Positions 8,212 to 16,995 of a stretch of DNA of 64,000 bases are shown piece after piece (within the stretch, counting starts at the first letter, position 1; the number at the start of each line of letters is the position of its first letter). Made by a program: the position numbers and the translations under genes. Source of the DNA: Solirubrobacter soli DSM 22325 (GTDB lineage Bacteria > Actinomycetota > Thermoleophilia > Solirubrobacterales > Solirubrobacteraceae); assembly GCF_000423665.1 (NCBI RefSeq), contig NZ_KE384070.1:594297-658296 (forward strand), read 5' to 3'. The notes below the pieces were generated by a model. The model was not told where the DNA came from and did no database searches. It was given only the letters and a program-made list of their open reading frames with translations.

Positions 8212-10936
8212 GCTTCGCGGGCGCGCCGAAGAATGCGCGCGGCTCGACGCGCTCCTCCGGGACATCCGCCGCGGCGACAGCCGGTCATTGGTGTTGCGCG
8301 GCGAGGCCGGCGTCGGTAAGACGGCGCTGCTCGAGTACGTGGTCGACGCGGCGGCGGACGAAACGGTCGTCCGCGCGGTCGGGGTGGAGTCCGAGATGGA
8401 GTTGGCTTACGCCGGCCTGCATCAATTGTCGGCTCCGCTGCTCGATCGGCTCCCGCGTCTCCCCGTTCCTCAGCGTGAAGCGCTCGAGATCGTGTTCGGC
8501 GTGCGCGCGGGCCTGGCGCCGGATCGGTTTCTCGTGGCGTTGAGCGTACTGAGCCTGCTCTCGCTGGCCGGCGAACGCCGTCCTCTGCTGTGCGTCGTCG
8601 ATGACGCGCAATGGCTTGATCAGGCCTCGGCGGTGACACTGGCCTTCGTGGCTCGTCGTCTGTTGGCGGATCCGGTCGGGATCGTGTTCGCGGCGCGCGA
8701 CCCGGGAGAGCTGTTGCGGCAGCTACCGGAGCTCGAGGTGCGAGGTGTCAGCCGGTTCGAGGCGCGTGCGCTTCTGAGCACGGCGGTCCGCTTCAAGTTG
8801 GATGAGCGCGTTCGCGACCGGATCGTGGACGAGACGCGTGGGAATCCGCTGGCGTTGCTCGAGCTGCCGCGAGGGTTGACGGCCGTACAACTCGCGGGCG
8901 GCTTCGGGTTGCCCGAGGCGCAGGCGCTGACGGGACGGATACAGGAGAGCTTCGTGCGCCGGCTGGAGACGCTGTCGGGCGACGCGCGGCGGTTGTTGCT
9001 GCTGGCCGCGGCGGAACCGCTTGGAGACTCGTTGCTGCTGTTGCGGGCATGCGATCGACTTGGCATACCGAGTTCGCTCGTCGACACGGAGATCGAGGGA
9101 TTGCTGACGATCGGCGAACGGGTGACCTTCCGACATCCACTGGTCCGGTCGGCGGTCTACCGAACGGCGACGGCGCATGAACGACGGGTGGTTCACCTGG
9201 CGCTGGCCGAGGCCACCGATCGAGACGTCGATCCCGACCGTCGAGCGTGGCATCTCGCCGCTGCGGCGATGGGCCCCGACGAAGAGGTGGCGGTGGAGCT
9301 GGAGCGGTCCGCCGCCCAAGCGCAGGGCCGTGGAGGCCTGGCCGCCGCCGCCGCGTTCCTGCAGCGCGCGGCCGCGCTCACGCAGGACCCGGCGCAACGC
9401 GCGGCGAGAGCGCTGGCTGCGGCTCACGCGAGCTTTCAGGGCGGCGCATTCGACACGGCGCTGGAACTCTTGGCGACGGCGGAGGACGGCCCGCTCGACG
9501 CCCTGCAGCGTGCGCAGGTGGACCTACGGCGCGGCCACGTGGCGTTCGCCTCGGGGCTTGGCCGCGATGCTCCCGCGTTGCTCCTGGGGGCAGCGAGGCG
9601 ACTTGAGGCGCTCGACCTCGATCTCGCCCGCGAGACCTACCTGACGGCCTGGGGCGCCGCGGCGTTCGCCGGTCCCGCCGCCGGCGGCGTGCTCATGGAG
9701 ACCTGTCGCGCGGTCCGGGAACTCCCCCCGCCGAGCGGGGCTGCTCGTCCCCTCGCCCTGCTGTTGGACGGCCTCGCTCTGTTGACCACCGACGGCCATG
9801 CCGCCGCCGCACCGACCTTGCAGCATGCGGTGCGGTTGCTCAGCCGCATCCCCGTGGGCGACGTCCTGCGCTGGGGGTGGGCGGCGACAGCCGCGAGCGA
9901 CGCGATCTGGGACGAGGAAGCCACACGTCTGCTCTCCGCGCGACACGTCAAGCTCGTTCGGGATGCTGGCGCGCTCTCCGAGCTGCCGATCCACCTCGCT
10001 GCGTCGGGACTGGCGAAGGTGTGGGTCGGCGACTTCGGAGGCGCTGCCTCGCTGATCGCAGAGAGCGAGGGCGTGGCAGCGGCGACCGGCAGTCCGATCG
10101 CGCCCTACACGCTGCTGAGGCTGCGGGCATTGCAGGGCCGCGAAGCCGAGGCTCAGGCATCGATAGCGAGCGCGATCGACCGGGCCACAAGCGAAGGTCA
10201 AGGCTTGGCGGCGGCCTGGGCGCATTGGGCGGCCGCCGTCCTGTACAACGGTCTCGGCCGCTACAGCGAGGCAGCGTCGGCTGCGTCGCAGGCGACCTCG
10301 TACAGGTTCGAGCCATGGGTCTCGAAGTGGGCACTGCCAGAACTCGTCGAGGCGGCCGCACGAGGGAACGATCGTGAGCTCGCGCGCGACGCGCTCGCAC
10401 GGCTCATGGAGACGACGCAACCGTGCGGCACCGACTTCGCGCTCGGCATCGAGGCTCGCTGTCGAGCGCTGCTGACCGACGGCCCGGCGGCCGATGCCTC
10501 GTATCGAGAGGCGATCGATCGGCTGGGCCGCACTCAGCTGCGGCCTGAGCTTGCCCGGGCGCACCTGCTGTACGGCGAGTGGCTGCGACGCGAGAATCGC
10601 CGGCGGGACGCCCGCCGGCAGCTCCGCGCCGCTCACGACCAGTTCGCGGCGATCGGCATGGCGGGGTTCGCTGAGCGCGCCCGTGGCGAGCGTCATGCGA
10701 CCGGCGAGAGGGTGCGCGAGCGAACCGTCGCGACCCGCGACGATCTGACCGCGCAGGAGCGTCAGATCGCGAGCCTGGCCGGCGACGGGCTCTCGAATTC
10801 CGAGATCGGTTCGCGCCTGTTCTTGAGCTCGCGCACCGTGGAGTGGCATCTGCACAACGTGTTCACCAAGCTCGGGATCAGGTCCCGTCAAGAGCTGCCT
10901 CGGACGGAACGATCCACGGGGATCCGCACCCCGTGA
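8204..10936 (+). CDS. LAL-type LuxR transcriptional regulator (LAL4)
   Basis: 910-aa LAL regulator starting at ATG 8204 inside the last codons of LAL3. The P-loop GEAGVGKT is at residues 33-40, with Walker B LCVVDDAQWLD and GNPLALLELPRGL. The C-terminal helix-turn-helix reads TAQERQIASLAGDGLSNSEI, then SSRTVEWHLHNVFTKLGIRS. The central helical region closely follows that of LAL3, which supports a recent tandem duplication. It ends in a short non-conserved tail that overlaps an inverted repeat at 10915-10935. The epoxide hydrolase gene follows on the same strand after 116 bp and is a possible target. Confidence 0.93.
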   Translation: MSELRGRAEECARLDALLRDIRRGDSRSLVLRGEAGVGKTALLEYVVDAAADETVVRAVGVESEMELAYAGLHQLSAPLLDRLPRLPVPQREALEIVFGVRAGLAPDRFLVALSVLSLLSLAGERRPLLCVVDDAQWLDQASAVTLAFVARRLLADPVGIVFAARDPGELLRQLPELEVRGVSRFEARALLSTAVRFKLDERVRDRIVDETRGNPLALLELPRGLTAVQLAGGFGLPEAQALTGRIQESFVRRLETLSGDARRLLLLAAAEPLGDSLLLLRACDRLGIPSSLVDTEIEGLLTIGERVTFRHPLVRSAVYRTATAHERRVVHLALAEATDRDVDPDRRAWHLAAAAMGPDEEVAVELERSAAQAQGRGGLAAAAAFLQRAAALTQDPAQRAARALAAAHASFQGGAFDTALELLATAEDGPLDALQRAQVDLRRGHVAFASGLGRDAPALLLGAARRLEALDLDLARETYLTAWGAAAFAGPAAGGVLMETCRAVRELPPPSGAARPLALLLDGLALLTTDGHAAAAPTLQHAVRLLSRIPVGDVLRWGWAATAASDAIWDEEATRLLSARHVKLVRDAGALSELPIHLAASGLAKVWVGDFGGAASLIAESEGVAAATGSPIAPYTLLRLRALQGREAEAQASIASAIDRATSEGQGLAAAWAHWAAAVLYNGLGRYSEAASAASQATSYRFEPWVSKWALPELVEAAARGNDRELARDALARLMETTQPCGTDFALGIEARCRALLTDGPAADASYREAIDRLGRTQLRPELARAHLLYGEWLRRENRRRDARRQLRAAHDQFAAIGMAGFAERARGERHATGERVRERTVATRDDLTAQERQIASLAGDGLSNSEIGSRLFLSSRTVEWHLHNVFTKLGIRSRQELPRTERSTGIRTP
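10915..10935. promoter_or_regulatory. Perfect 7-bp inverted repeat over the LAL4 stop codon
   Basis: CACGGGG (10915-10921) and CCCCGTG (10929-10935) are perfect inverted arms separated by 7 bp, and the LAL4 TGA follows at once. It could be a protein-binding dyad for the epoxide hydrolase promoter or a weak stem-loop. No T-run follows, so an intrinsic terminator is less likely. Confidence 0.35.
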
Positions 10937-11052
10937 TCGCGAGACACGGGGACGAACCCCCGGGGCCGAATACCAGGGTTTCACGGGCGCCATCTCGCCG
11001 CGCGTCGACCAGCGTTGTCGTCGCACGGTTCAGCAACCCGAGGAGGGCGAGC

Positions 11053-12273
11053 ATGGCTGTTACGACCGCGTCGCAGGTGGACGCCACGGCAATCCGGCCG
11101 TTCACGATCGAGACCCCCGAAGCCGAGGTGGAGGATCTGCGCGCACGTATCCGGGCGACGCGCTTTCCCGAGAAGGAGACGGTCGCGGACGCTTCGCAGG
11201 GCGTGCAGCTCGCGACGATGCGGGCGCTCATGCGCTACTGGGGCACCGAGTACGACCTGCGGTCGGTCGAGACGCGGCTGAACGCGCTTCCGCAGTTCCT
11301 GACCGAGATCGACGATCTCGACATCCACTTCATCCACGTCAAGTCGCGTCACGCCGACGCGCTGCCGATGATCCTCATCCACGGCTGGCCCGGGTCGGTC
11401 GTGGAGATGCTGAACGTGGTCGGCCCGCTCACCGATCCGACGGCCCACCAAGGCCGCGTGGAGGACGCGTTCGACGTCGTGATCCCGTCGATCCCCGGTT
11501 ACGGATACTCCGGCAAGCCGACGGCGAAGGGGTGGGGTCCCGACCGGGTCGCCCGGGCCTCGCTCGAGCTGATGAAGCGCCTCGGCTACACGCGTTTCGT
11601 GGCGCAAGGCGGCGACTGGGGCGCGGTGATCGTTGACCTGATGGGCGCGCAGTCGCCGCCGGAGCTGCTCGCCATCCACTCCAACATGCCGGGCATCCTC
11701 CCGCCGGAGATCGCCTCGCGGTTCGCGCCGGTCAACGTCGCTCCCGCGCCGGCGGGGCTCTCCGCCGAGGAGCAACGGTGCTATGACGACGTCAGCGACG
11801 TCTACACCAAGGGCATCGGCTACGCGATCCAGATGCTGCTGCGTCCGCAGACGCTCTACGGCATCGCCGACTCGCCCGCCGGGCTGGCCGCGTGGATGAT
11901 CGACCATGACGCTCGCAGCTACGACGACATCACCCGCGCGTTCGTCGATGGGGCGCCCGTCGGCAACCTCACGCGGGACGAGGTGCTGGACAACATCACG
12001 CTCACGTGGTTCACGAACACGGGCATCTCGTCGGCGCGCCTGTACCACGAGAACGCGTTCGGGTTCTTCGACGCCAAGGGCGTCTCGACCGTGCCGGTCG
12101 CGGTGAGCGTCTTCCCGCGCGAGCTCTACCAGGCGCCGCGGAGCTGGACGGAGCGCGCCTACCCCAACCTCATCCACTACAACGTGCTCGACCGCGGCGA
12201 CCACTTCGCGGCCTGGCAGGAGCCGCAGCTCTTCTCGGAGGAGCTCCGCGCCGCGTTCCGGTCAGTCCGCTAG
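11053..12273 (+). CDS. Epoxide hydrolase, alpha/beta-hydrolase fold (EH1)
   Basis: 406-aa protein of the microsomal/juvenile-hormone type epoxide hydrolase family. It has the EHN-type N-terminal region, an oxyanion-hole motif HGWPGS (residues 110-115), the nucleophile in GGDWG (D188) and a C-terminal catalytic histidine in DRGDHFAAWQEP. The reaction is hydrolysis of an epoxide to a vicinal diol through an alkyl-enzyme ester on the aspartate. ATG 11053 is preceded by a strong AGGAGG (11041-11046). It sits among LAL regulators and near the lipoxygenase/catalase pair, so a fatty-acid-derived epoxide is an attractive but unproven substrate. A second member (EH2) lies at 54423-55550. A perfect hairpin follows the stop. 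Confidence 0.93.
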   Translation: MAVTTASQVDATAIRPFTIETPEAEVEDLRARIRATRFPEKETVADASQGVQLATMRALMRYWGTEYDLRSVETRLNALPQFLTEIDDLDIHFIHVKSRHADALPMILIHGWPGSVVEMLNVVGPLTDPTAHQGRVEDAFDVVIPSIPGYGYSGKPTAKGWGPDRVARASLELMKRLGYTRFVAQGGDWGAVIVDLMGAQSPPELLAIHSNMPGILPPEIASRFAPVNVAPAPAGLSAEEQRCYDDVSDVYTKGIGYAIQMLLRPQTLYGIADSPAGLAAWMIDHDARSYDDITRAFVDGAPVGNLTRDEVLDNITLTWFTNTGISSARLYHENAFGFFDAKGVSTVPVAVSVFPRELYQAPRSWTERAYPNLIHYNVLDRGDHFAAWQEPQLFSEELRAAFRSVR

Positions 12274-12286
12274 CGCCATCGCACAC

Positions 12287-12316
12287 AGAATGGCCCGCGA
12301 GAACGCGGGCCATTCT
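12287..12316. terminator. Bidirectional hairpin between convergent genes
   Basis: Perfect 13-bp stem: AGAATGGCCCGCG (12287-12299) and its complement at 12304-12316, with a 4-nt loop AGAA. It lies in the 55-bp gap between EH1 (+) and the convergent alpha/beta hydrolase (-). It ends in short A/T-containing arms but has no long T-run. Position and stability make it a probable bidirectional terminator. Confidence 0.7.
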
Positions 12317-12328
12317 CCTCGTGGCGCT

Positions 12329-13030
12329 TTACACCGTCGCCGCGACCTCGAGGCGGGCGGCGCGCTTGATCGCGTCGGCGGTGACCTGCGGCTGCGAGAC
12401 GTAGATCGAATGGCTGCCGGCCGCCTCGTCGACCGTCGCGCCGATGCGGGCGGACATCGTCCGCTGCGCCGGCGGCGGGATCATCCGATCGTCACGGGCG
12501 ATCAGGTACCAGCTCGGCTTGTCGCGCCACGCCGGCTCGGTGATCGCGCCGGTGAGCGCCTCGACGCCCCACGGAACCTGTGAGTCGGCCATGAAGGCGG
12601 CGTCGTGCGCCGGCAGGTCCGCCGCGAACGAGCCCGCGAACTTCTGACGGTCGAGGAACAGGAACCCGTCGACGGGAGGCAGGATCGGCGGCTGCGGACC
12701 GTCCTGGGGGAAGCCGGCGATCAAGGTGTTCACCGACTCCGCGGCGTCCGGCGCGAAGGCCGCGATGTAGACGAGGCCGGCGACGCGCTCGTGGCGTCCG
12801 GCTTCGGTGATCACGGCGCCGCCGTAGGAGTGGCCGACGAGGATCGCCGGACCGTCCTGTTGGTCGAGCGCGTTGTGGGTGGTCTCGACGTCGCTCTCCA
12901 GGGAGAGCGTCTGGTTCTGCACGACGCTCACGTTGAACCCGTCGGCCGTCAGCAGGTCGTAGACGCTCCGCCAGCCGGACCCGTCGACGAATCCGCCGTG
13001 GACGAGCACGACGTTGCGCACATCGGTCAT
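12329..13030 (-). CDS. Alpha/beta hydrolase, cytoplasmic
   Basis: 233-aa alpha/beta hydrolase with the N-terminal strand-turn VVLVHGGFVDGSGW, a nucleophile elbow GHSYGG (S68), and C-terminal residues (AAGSHSIYVSQP) that supply the histidine. It belongs to the esterase/hydroxynitrile-lyase-like group that also contains the secreted hydrolase at 31351; both share the GHSYGGAVI segment. The ATG at 13030 follows a strong GAGGAGG ribosome site. It lies downstream of LAL5 on the same strand with a 94-bp gap holding a weaker copy of the shared promoter (13066-13098). The substrate is unknown. Confidence 0.9.
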   Translation of the reverse strand: MTDVRNVVLVHGGFVDGSGWRSVYDLLTADGFNVSVVQNQTLSLESDVETTHNALDQQDGPAILVGHSYGGAVITEAGRHERVAGLVYIAAFAPDAAESVNTLIAGFPQDGPQPPILPPVDGFLFLDRQKFAGSFAADLPAHDAAFMADSQVPWGVEALTGAITEPAWRDKPSWYLIARDDRMIPPPAQRTMSARIGATVDEAAGSHSIYVSQPQVTADAIKRAARLEVAATV

Positions 13031-13065
13031 GGATGACCTCCTCGTTGTTGGCTTGGCCGGCTCCC

Positions 13066-13098
13066 ACCTTGGTGGGGGAGGGCGTCTGTCGCATGCGT
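13066..13098 (-). promoter_or_regulatory. Weaker copy of the shared-class promoter, upstream of the alpha/beta hydrolase
   Basis: Read on the minus strand, ACGCATGCGAC (13098-13088) resembles ACGGGTGCGAC of the SDR and secreted-hydrolase promoters. A CAAGGT hexamer (13071-13066) lies at the same distance as GANNNT in the others. The 12-bp repeats are not convincing. CCCACC/GGTGGG also forms a small palindrome over the hexamer. Confidence 0.3.
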
Positions 13099-13124
13099 CA
13101 GGTGACGACGCTTCTCGGCGGCGC

Positions 13125-15842
13125 TTACGTACGTCGTGGCGGCGTGAGCGCGGCGCCGAGCTCGGCCCGCGAGGTGATCCCGAGCTTCGGGAACACGCGG
13201 TACAGGTGCGTGCTCACGGTGCGGTGCGAGAGATAGAGGCGTTGCCCGATCTCACGGTTGGACAGGCCTTCCGCCGCCAGCTGCGCGATCTGCAGTTCCT
13301 GTGCCGTCAGCTCGTCGCGCGCTTCGGGGACCCGCCGGCGGCTGCGCTCCCCGGAGGCGCGCAGCTCCTGGCGCGCCTGCTCGCTCCATGGCGCACAGCC
13401 GAGCGCGTCGAACGTGTCGCGCGCGGAGCGCAGGACCGCGCGCGAGTCGCCGACCCGGCGCCGGCGCCGCAACCACTGCCCGTAGGCCAGCTCGATCCGC
13501 GCGCGCTGGTACGGCCAGCGGCTCAGGTCGCTCGCGAGGACCGCTTCGAAGCGCTCGCCGGCCTCGGCCGGTTCGGCCACGAGCGCCCGGGCGTGCCCGA
13601 GGACGAGCGCGATCCAGGTCCCGGGCTTGCGGCCGGCACGCGCCTCGACCTCCGCCACACGCCGCCGAGCGGCATCGTGGCGATCGATGTGCAACGCCGC
13701 TTCAGCCAGGTCCGCGATGAGCCAGGACGAGATCACGGGGTGATAGGCCGAGTCGCCGACCGCGAACAGCCGCTCGGCGCAGGCGTACGCATCCGCGTGA
13801 CGACCGTCGGCCAGAGCGGCCAGCACCTTGCCGAACTGTGCGAATGCGACCGTGATGTTCGCGCCCACCGGCTCCGCCACCAGCTCCGCCTGGACCGACA
13901 GACGTTGTGCCTTCTGCTGGTCGCCGCGCATGGCGGCGACCATGGAGAGGGCCGTGTCGGCCGCCGCCGCCCACTGCGGTTCGCCGATCTCCTCGGCGAG
14001 CCGCCGCGCTTCCTCTCCGGCCGTGATCGCCACGTCCCAGTCCCCGAGCCGGGCAGCCATGCTCGCGTGCAACACGAGCAGCCGCGGAAGGTGCCCGAGC
14101 CGCCCTTGCGTGCGCGATTCGCCGACCGCCGCGGCCAGGAAGTCGTCGCCGAGGTCGAACGCACCCGCCACCAGCGCGGCCGGCCCGTAGAAGCGCGCGG
14201 CGTCGGCATCCAGCCGGTCCGGTCCCGCCGCGCACCTCAGGCGCGCCAGCACCCCGGCCGCGTGACCGGTGGGATCGGCGTAGGCGTGAACCGCGAACAC
14301 GCGCGGGTCCTCGGCCGTGGCATCGCCCAGCCGCCGCGCGGCCGCGATCAGGAGTCGTCTCGCCTCGGGTCCCGGGTCGGCCCACCAGGCGCGCGAGGCG
14401 ACCAGCCACAGCAGATCGACGTGCAGGTCGTGATCGCCCTCCTCGCCCGCCCGCTCGGCGGCGGCGATCAGCGACGTGAACCGTTCGATGTCCCCGAGCG
14501 GGCGCGTGAACGCGGTCTCCTCGACCCAGACCGCGCGGGCGCGCTCGAGCTCTCCGAGCGCCAGCTGGTTGACCTCGCCCAGCAGCCGCTCGACGATGTC
14601 ACGGCGCCCGAGCTCGACGGCCAACGCCGCCGCGGTGAGCAGTCGCCGGCTGCGCCCGGCGGACTCGCCCAGCTGGGCGGCGCGGCCGATCGCCGTGACC
14701 GCGACGGCCAGCGCACCGCGACGGCGCGCCCGGTCCCCGGCCGCCTCGAGCTCGAGCGCGACGTCCTCGTGCTCGCCCGTGAGCAGAGCCGCACGATGCC
14801 AGGCGCGGCGGTCGGGCTGCTCGTCCAGCACGACCGCCAGCGCTTGGTGGACCGCGATCCGCTCCGCCAGGCTCGCGCTCTGCGCCACGGCGGAGCGGAT
14901 CAGCGGGTGCCGGAATCGCAGCGCGTGTAGATCGACGCTGACCACGTCGGCGTCGACGGCCGGCGTGAGCGCGTCGACCTCCACGTCCGCCGCCCGGAGG
15001 ATCTCGTCCAGGCCATCGCCGTCGTTGAGCGCGGCCACGAGCAGCGCGCGGCGCGCCGGCGCGGGCAGATCCGCCACGCGACCGGCGAACGCACGCTCGA
15101 GCCGTTTGGTCAAGGGCGTGCCGCCACCGTCCTCGTTCCCGTGCGCGGTCGCCGGGAGCTCGAGCAGCGCGAGCGGGTTGCCCGCGGCCTCGCGCAGCAC
15201 CTGGGCGCGCAGGACGAGCGAGAGCCCGGGCGCGCTCGCGTCCAGCAACGCGTTGGCCGCCGCCTCGTCGAGTCCGGCGAGACGATGCTCGGACAACCCG
15301 ACGTCGGCCAGCACCGCGTCGTATCCGTCGCGCGTCGCCGCCACCACGACGATCGGATCGGCCTCGATCCGCCGCGCGACGAAGGCGAGCACGTCCAGCG
15401 TCGGCCGGTCGAGCCATTGCGCGTCGTCGACGACCGCCAGCACCGGCGCGACCTCGGAGAGCAGATCGAGCACCGCCATGGCGATCCGGAAGTGCTCTGG
15501 CGCCTCCTGATCGGTCAGACCGAACGCGGCATCGAGCGCGGCGCGCTGGACCGCCGGCAGCTCCACGACCCGCCCGCGCACGGGACGCAGCAGCTGGTGC
15601 AGGCCGGCGAACGGCAGATGCGCCTCCGACTGCACTCCGGCGGTGCTCAGCACGCTGATGTCCCGGACGTGCGCCGCCCGCGTCGCCTCGGCCAGCAGCG
15701 CGGACTTGCCGATCCCCGGCTCGCCTCGGAGCACCAGCGCCTGCCCGCGGATGGCGACCTCATCCAGCAGCGACACCAGCAGCTGCTGCTCCTGCTGACG
15801 GCCGATGAGCGGCGCCTGCGCGCGAAACGTGTCGGCGGGCAC
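13125..15842 (-). CDS. LAL-type LuxR transcriptional regulator (LAL5), divergent recognition helix
   Basis: 905-aa LAL regulator from a GTG at 15842. The P-loop GEPGIGKS is at residues 40-47, with Walker B LAVVDDAQWLD, GNPLALLELPATA, a helical middle and a C-terminal LuxR helix-turn-helix (TAQELQIAQLAAEGLSNREI, then SHRTVSTHLYRVFPKLGITS). It differs from the other LALs in the recognition helix (TVSTHLYR instead of TVEWHLR) and in the central domain, so it probably binds other DNA or another inducer. The start lies 21 bp after the stop of the catalase-like gene on the same strand. It could be co-transcribed with lipoxygenase and catalase, giving feedback control of that pair. Confidence 0.93.
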   Translation of the reverse strand: MPADTFRAQAPLIGRQQEQQLLVSLLDEVAIRGQALVLRGEPGIGKSALLAEATRAAHVRDISVLSTAGVQSEAHLPFAGLHQLLRPVRGRVVELPAVQRAALDAAFGLTDQEAPEHFRIAMAVLDLLSEVAPVLAVVDDAQWLDRPTLDVLAFVARRIEADPIVVVAATRDGYDAVLADVGLSEHRLAGLDEAAANALLDASAPGLSLVLRAQVLREAAGNPLALLELPATAHGNEDGGGTPLTKRLERAFAGRVADLPAPARRALLVAALNDGDGLDEILRAADVEVDALTPAVDADVVSVDLHALRFRHPLIRSAVAQSASLAERIAVHQALAVVLDEQPDRRAWHRAALLTGEHEDVALELEAAGDRARRRGALAVAVTAIGRAAQLGESAGRSRRLLTAAALAVELGRRDIVERLLGEVNQLALGELERARAVWVEETAFTRPLGDIERFTSLIAAAERAGEEGDHDLHVDLLWLVASRAWWADPGPEARRLLIAAARRLGDATAEDPRVFAVHAYADPTGHAAGVLARLRCAAGPDRLDADAARFYGPAALVAGAFDLGDDFLAAAVGESRTQGRLGHLPRLLVLHASMAARLGDWDVAITAGEEARRLAEEIGEPQWAAAADTALSMVAAMRGDQQKAQRLSVQAELVAEPVGANITVAFAQFGKVLAALADGRHADAYACAERLFAVGDSAYHPVISSWLIADLAEAALHIDRHDAARRRVAEVEARAGRKPGTWIALVLGHARALVAEPAEAGERFEAVLASDLSRWPYQRARIELAYGQWLRRRRRVGDSRAVLRSARDTFDALGCAPWSEQARQELRASGERSRRRVPEARDELTAQELQIAQLAAEGLSNREIGQRLYLSHRTVSTHLYRVFPKLGITSRAELGAALTPPRRT

Positions 15843-15863
15843 CGCTCGAGCGTATCCGGGTTC

Positions 15864-16982
15864 CTACGCCAGCACCTCGTCCGCGCCGGCGGGTTCGCGC
15901 TGCGGCTGGTGGTTGAGCTCGCGGCGGATCCTGGCCGAGGCGCTGTAGATGCGACGCACCTGCATCATCTCGCCAAGCGGCCGGTGCGCGTCCGTGACCC
16001 GCCACTGGTTGAAGGCGAGCGCGTCGGCCCGCTCCACGTTCTCGGGCCGCGTGATGTCCTGCTGCGGGAGATGCACGCGGCCGACGGTGACGAAGGGGGA
16101 CAACGTCTCAGGCCATTCCACGGTGAGCACGTTGACGGGCATCGCCTCGAGGTCGGTGGACAGCTGGACCTGGAGGTCGAAGTCGAAGGCGCGTGCTCGA
16201 AGCTCGTCGGCGAGCACGGGCCCGAACACGTCCGGTCCGGCGGTGACGTCGACCTCGGGGTGGAGCGCTTGCGCGGCGCTCTCCGCGACGGGCGCGACCC
16301 GGACCTTGGCGACATAGTCGCCGTGGCGGACCGCGCCCATCGACCAGTACGTGCTCAGCAGCGGGTTGCGCACCGGCAGCTGCGCGGCCTTCGCGAAGGC
16401 GAAGACCTCGTCCCACGCCCAGTCCGACTGCTCGAACGTGCCCTTGCCGGTGAGCAGGTCCGTCAGGAGCTCGTGGAAGCCGGCCCTGCCGCGCGCAAGG
16501 TACTTGCCGCTCTCGTTGCCGACCTCCTGGAGCACCAGATAGTGCCTGGCCGTGTTCGCGACGAAGGTCGGGTTGTTCTTGAGCACGAGGTCGAACGTGG
16601 TGCTGTCCGGCTCGTCGTCGACGAGCTTGGGCCCGTCGATGTCGAACAGCTTCATCGCGAAGCCGAGGACCGGTCCGAGGTGCGCGTCGGGACCCAGATG
16701 GTTGGAGGCGCTGGAGAAGCGGATCAAGGCGTCATGACGGCCCGGCGTGCCGTAGATGCCCTGGGCGTAGGGCTCCGGCACGCCGGGCAGGAACTCGACC
16801 TCGGCCTTCACCGCGCCGAGCGTCTTGGCGTGCGCACCGCGCACGGCTCGGCCGGTGCCCTCGCTCTGAGGCGATGCGCTCACCAGCTTCTCCCAGAACG
16901 CGATGATCCGCGGCAGCAGGTCGTCGAGTTCCGGGTCGATCGTCTCGATCTCGGGTGCGTAGCGCACGAAGTCGGATGTCAT
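15864..16982 (-). CDS. Catalase-like heme protein, possible hydroperoxide-converting enzyme
   Basis: 372-aa member of the catalase-related superfamily, shorter than typical catalases (about 480 aa or more). The distal histidine is in RGAHAKTLGAVKAEVEF (H51), a distal Asn in FDLVLKNNPTFV (136/137), and the proximal heme tyrosine in VRRIYSASARIR (Y346). Such small catalase-like proteins include the allene oxide synthase part of coral lipoxygenase fusions and the minicatalases fused to cyanobacterial lipoxygenases. Here the gene begins 13 bp after the lipoxygenase stop, so the two form one unit. I infer that it acts on the fatty acid hydroperoxide made by the lipoxygenase (dehydration to an allene oxide, isomerisation or peroxide removal). 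Plain peroxide detoxification remains the alternative. Confidence 0.88.
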   Translation of the reverse strand: MTSDFVRYAPEIETIDPELDDLLPRIIAFWEKLVSASPQSEGTGRAVRGAHAKTLGAVKAEVEFLPGVPEPYAQGIYGTPGRHDALIRFSSASNHLGPDAHLGPVLGFAMKLFDIDGPKLVDDEPDSTTFDLVLKNNPTFVANTARHYLVLQEVGNESGKYLARGRAGFHELLTDLLTGKGTFEQSDWAWDEVFAFAKAAQLPVRNPLLSTYWSMGAVRHGDYVAKVRVAPVAESAAQALHPEVDVTAGPDVFGPVLADELRARAFDFDLQVQLSTDLEAMPVNVLTVEWPETLSPFVTVGRVHLPQQDITRPENVERADALAFNQWRVTDAHRPLGEMMQVRRIYSASARIRRELNHQPQREPAGADEVLA

Positions 16983-16995
16983 CGGTCCGCGCTCC

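Noticed and set aside
10943..10978. A sixth full copy of the shared promoter in front of EH1
   Set aside because: GGGACGAA resembles the -35 element, but the downstream hexamer is 2 bp out of register, the 12-bp repeats are absent and the ATG is 75 nt away.
13014..14930. A 638-codon open frame on the plus strand opposite LAL5
   Set aside because: It is rich in Arg, Gly, Pro and Glu without any domain. The opposite strand encodes a clear LAL protein with P-loop and helix-turn-helix, so the frame is a GC-driven shadow.
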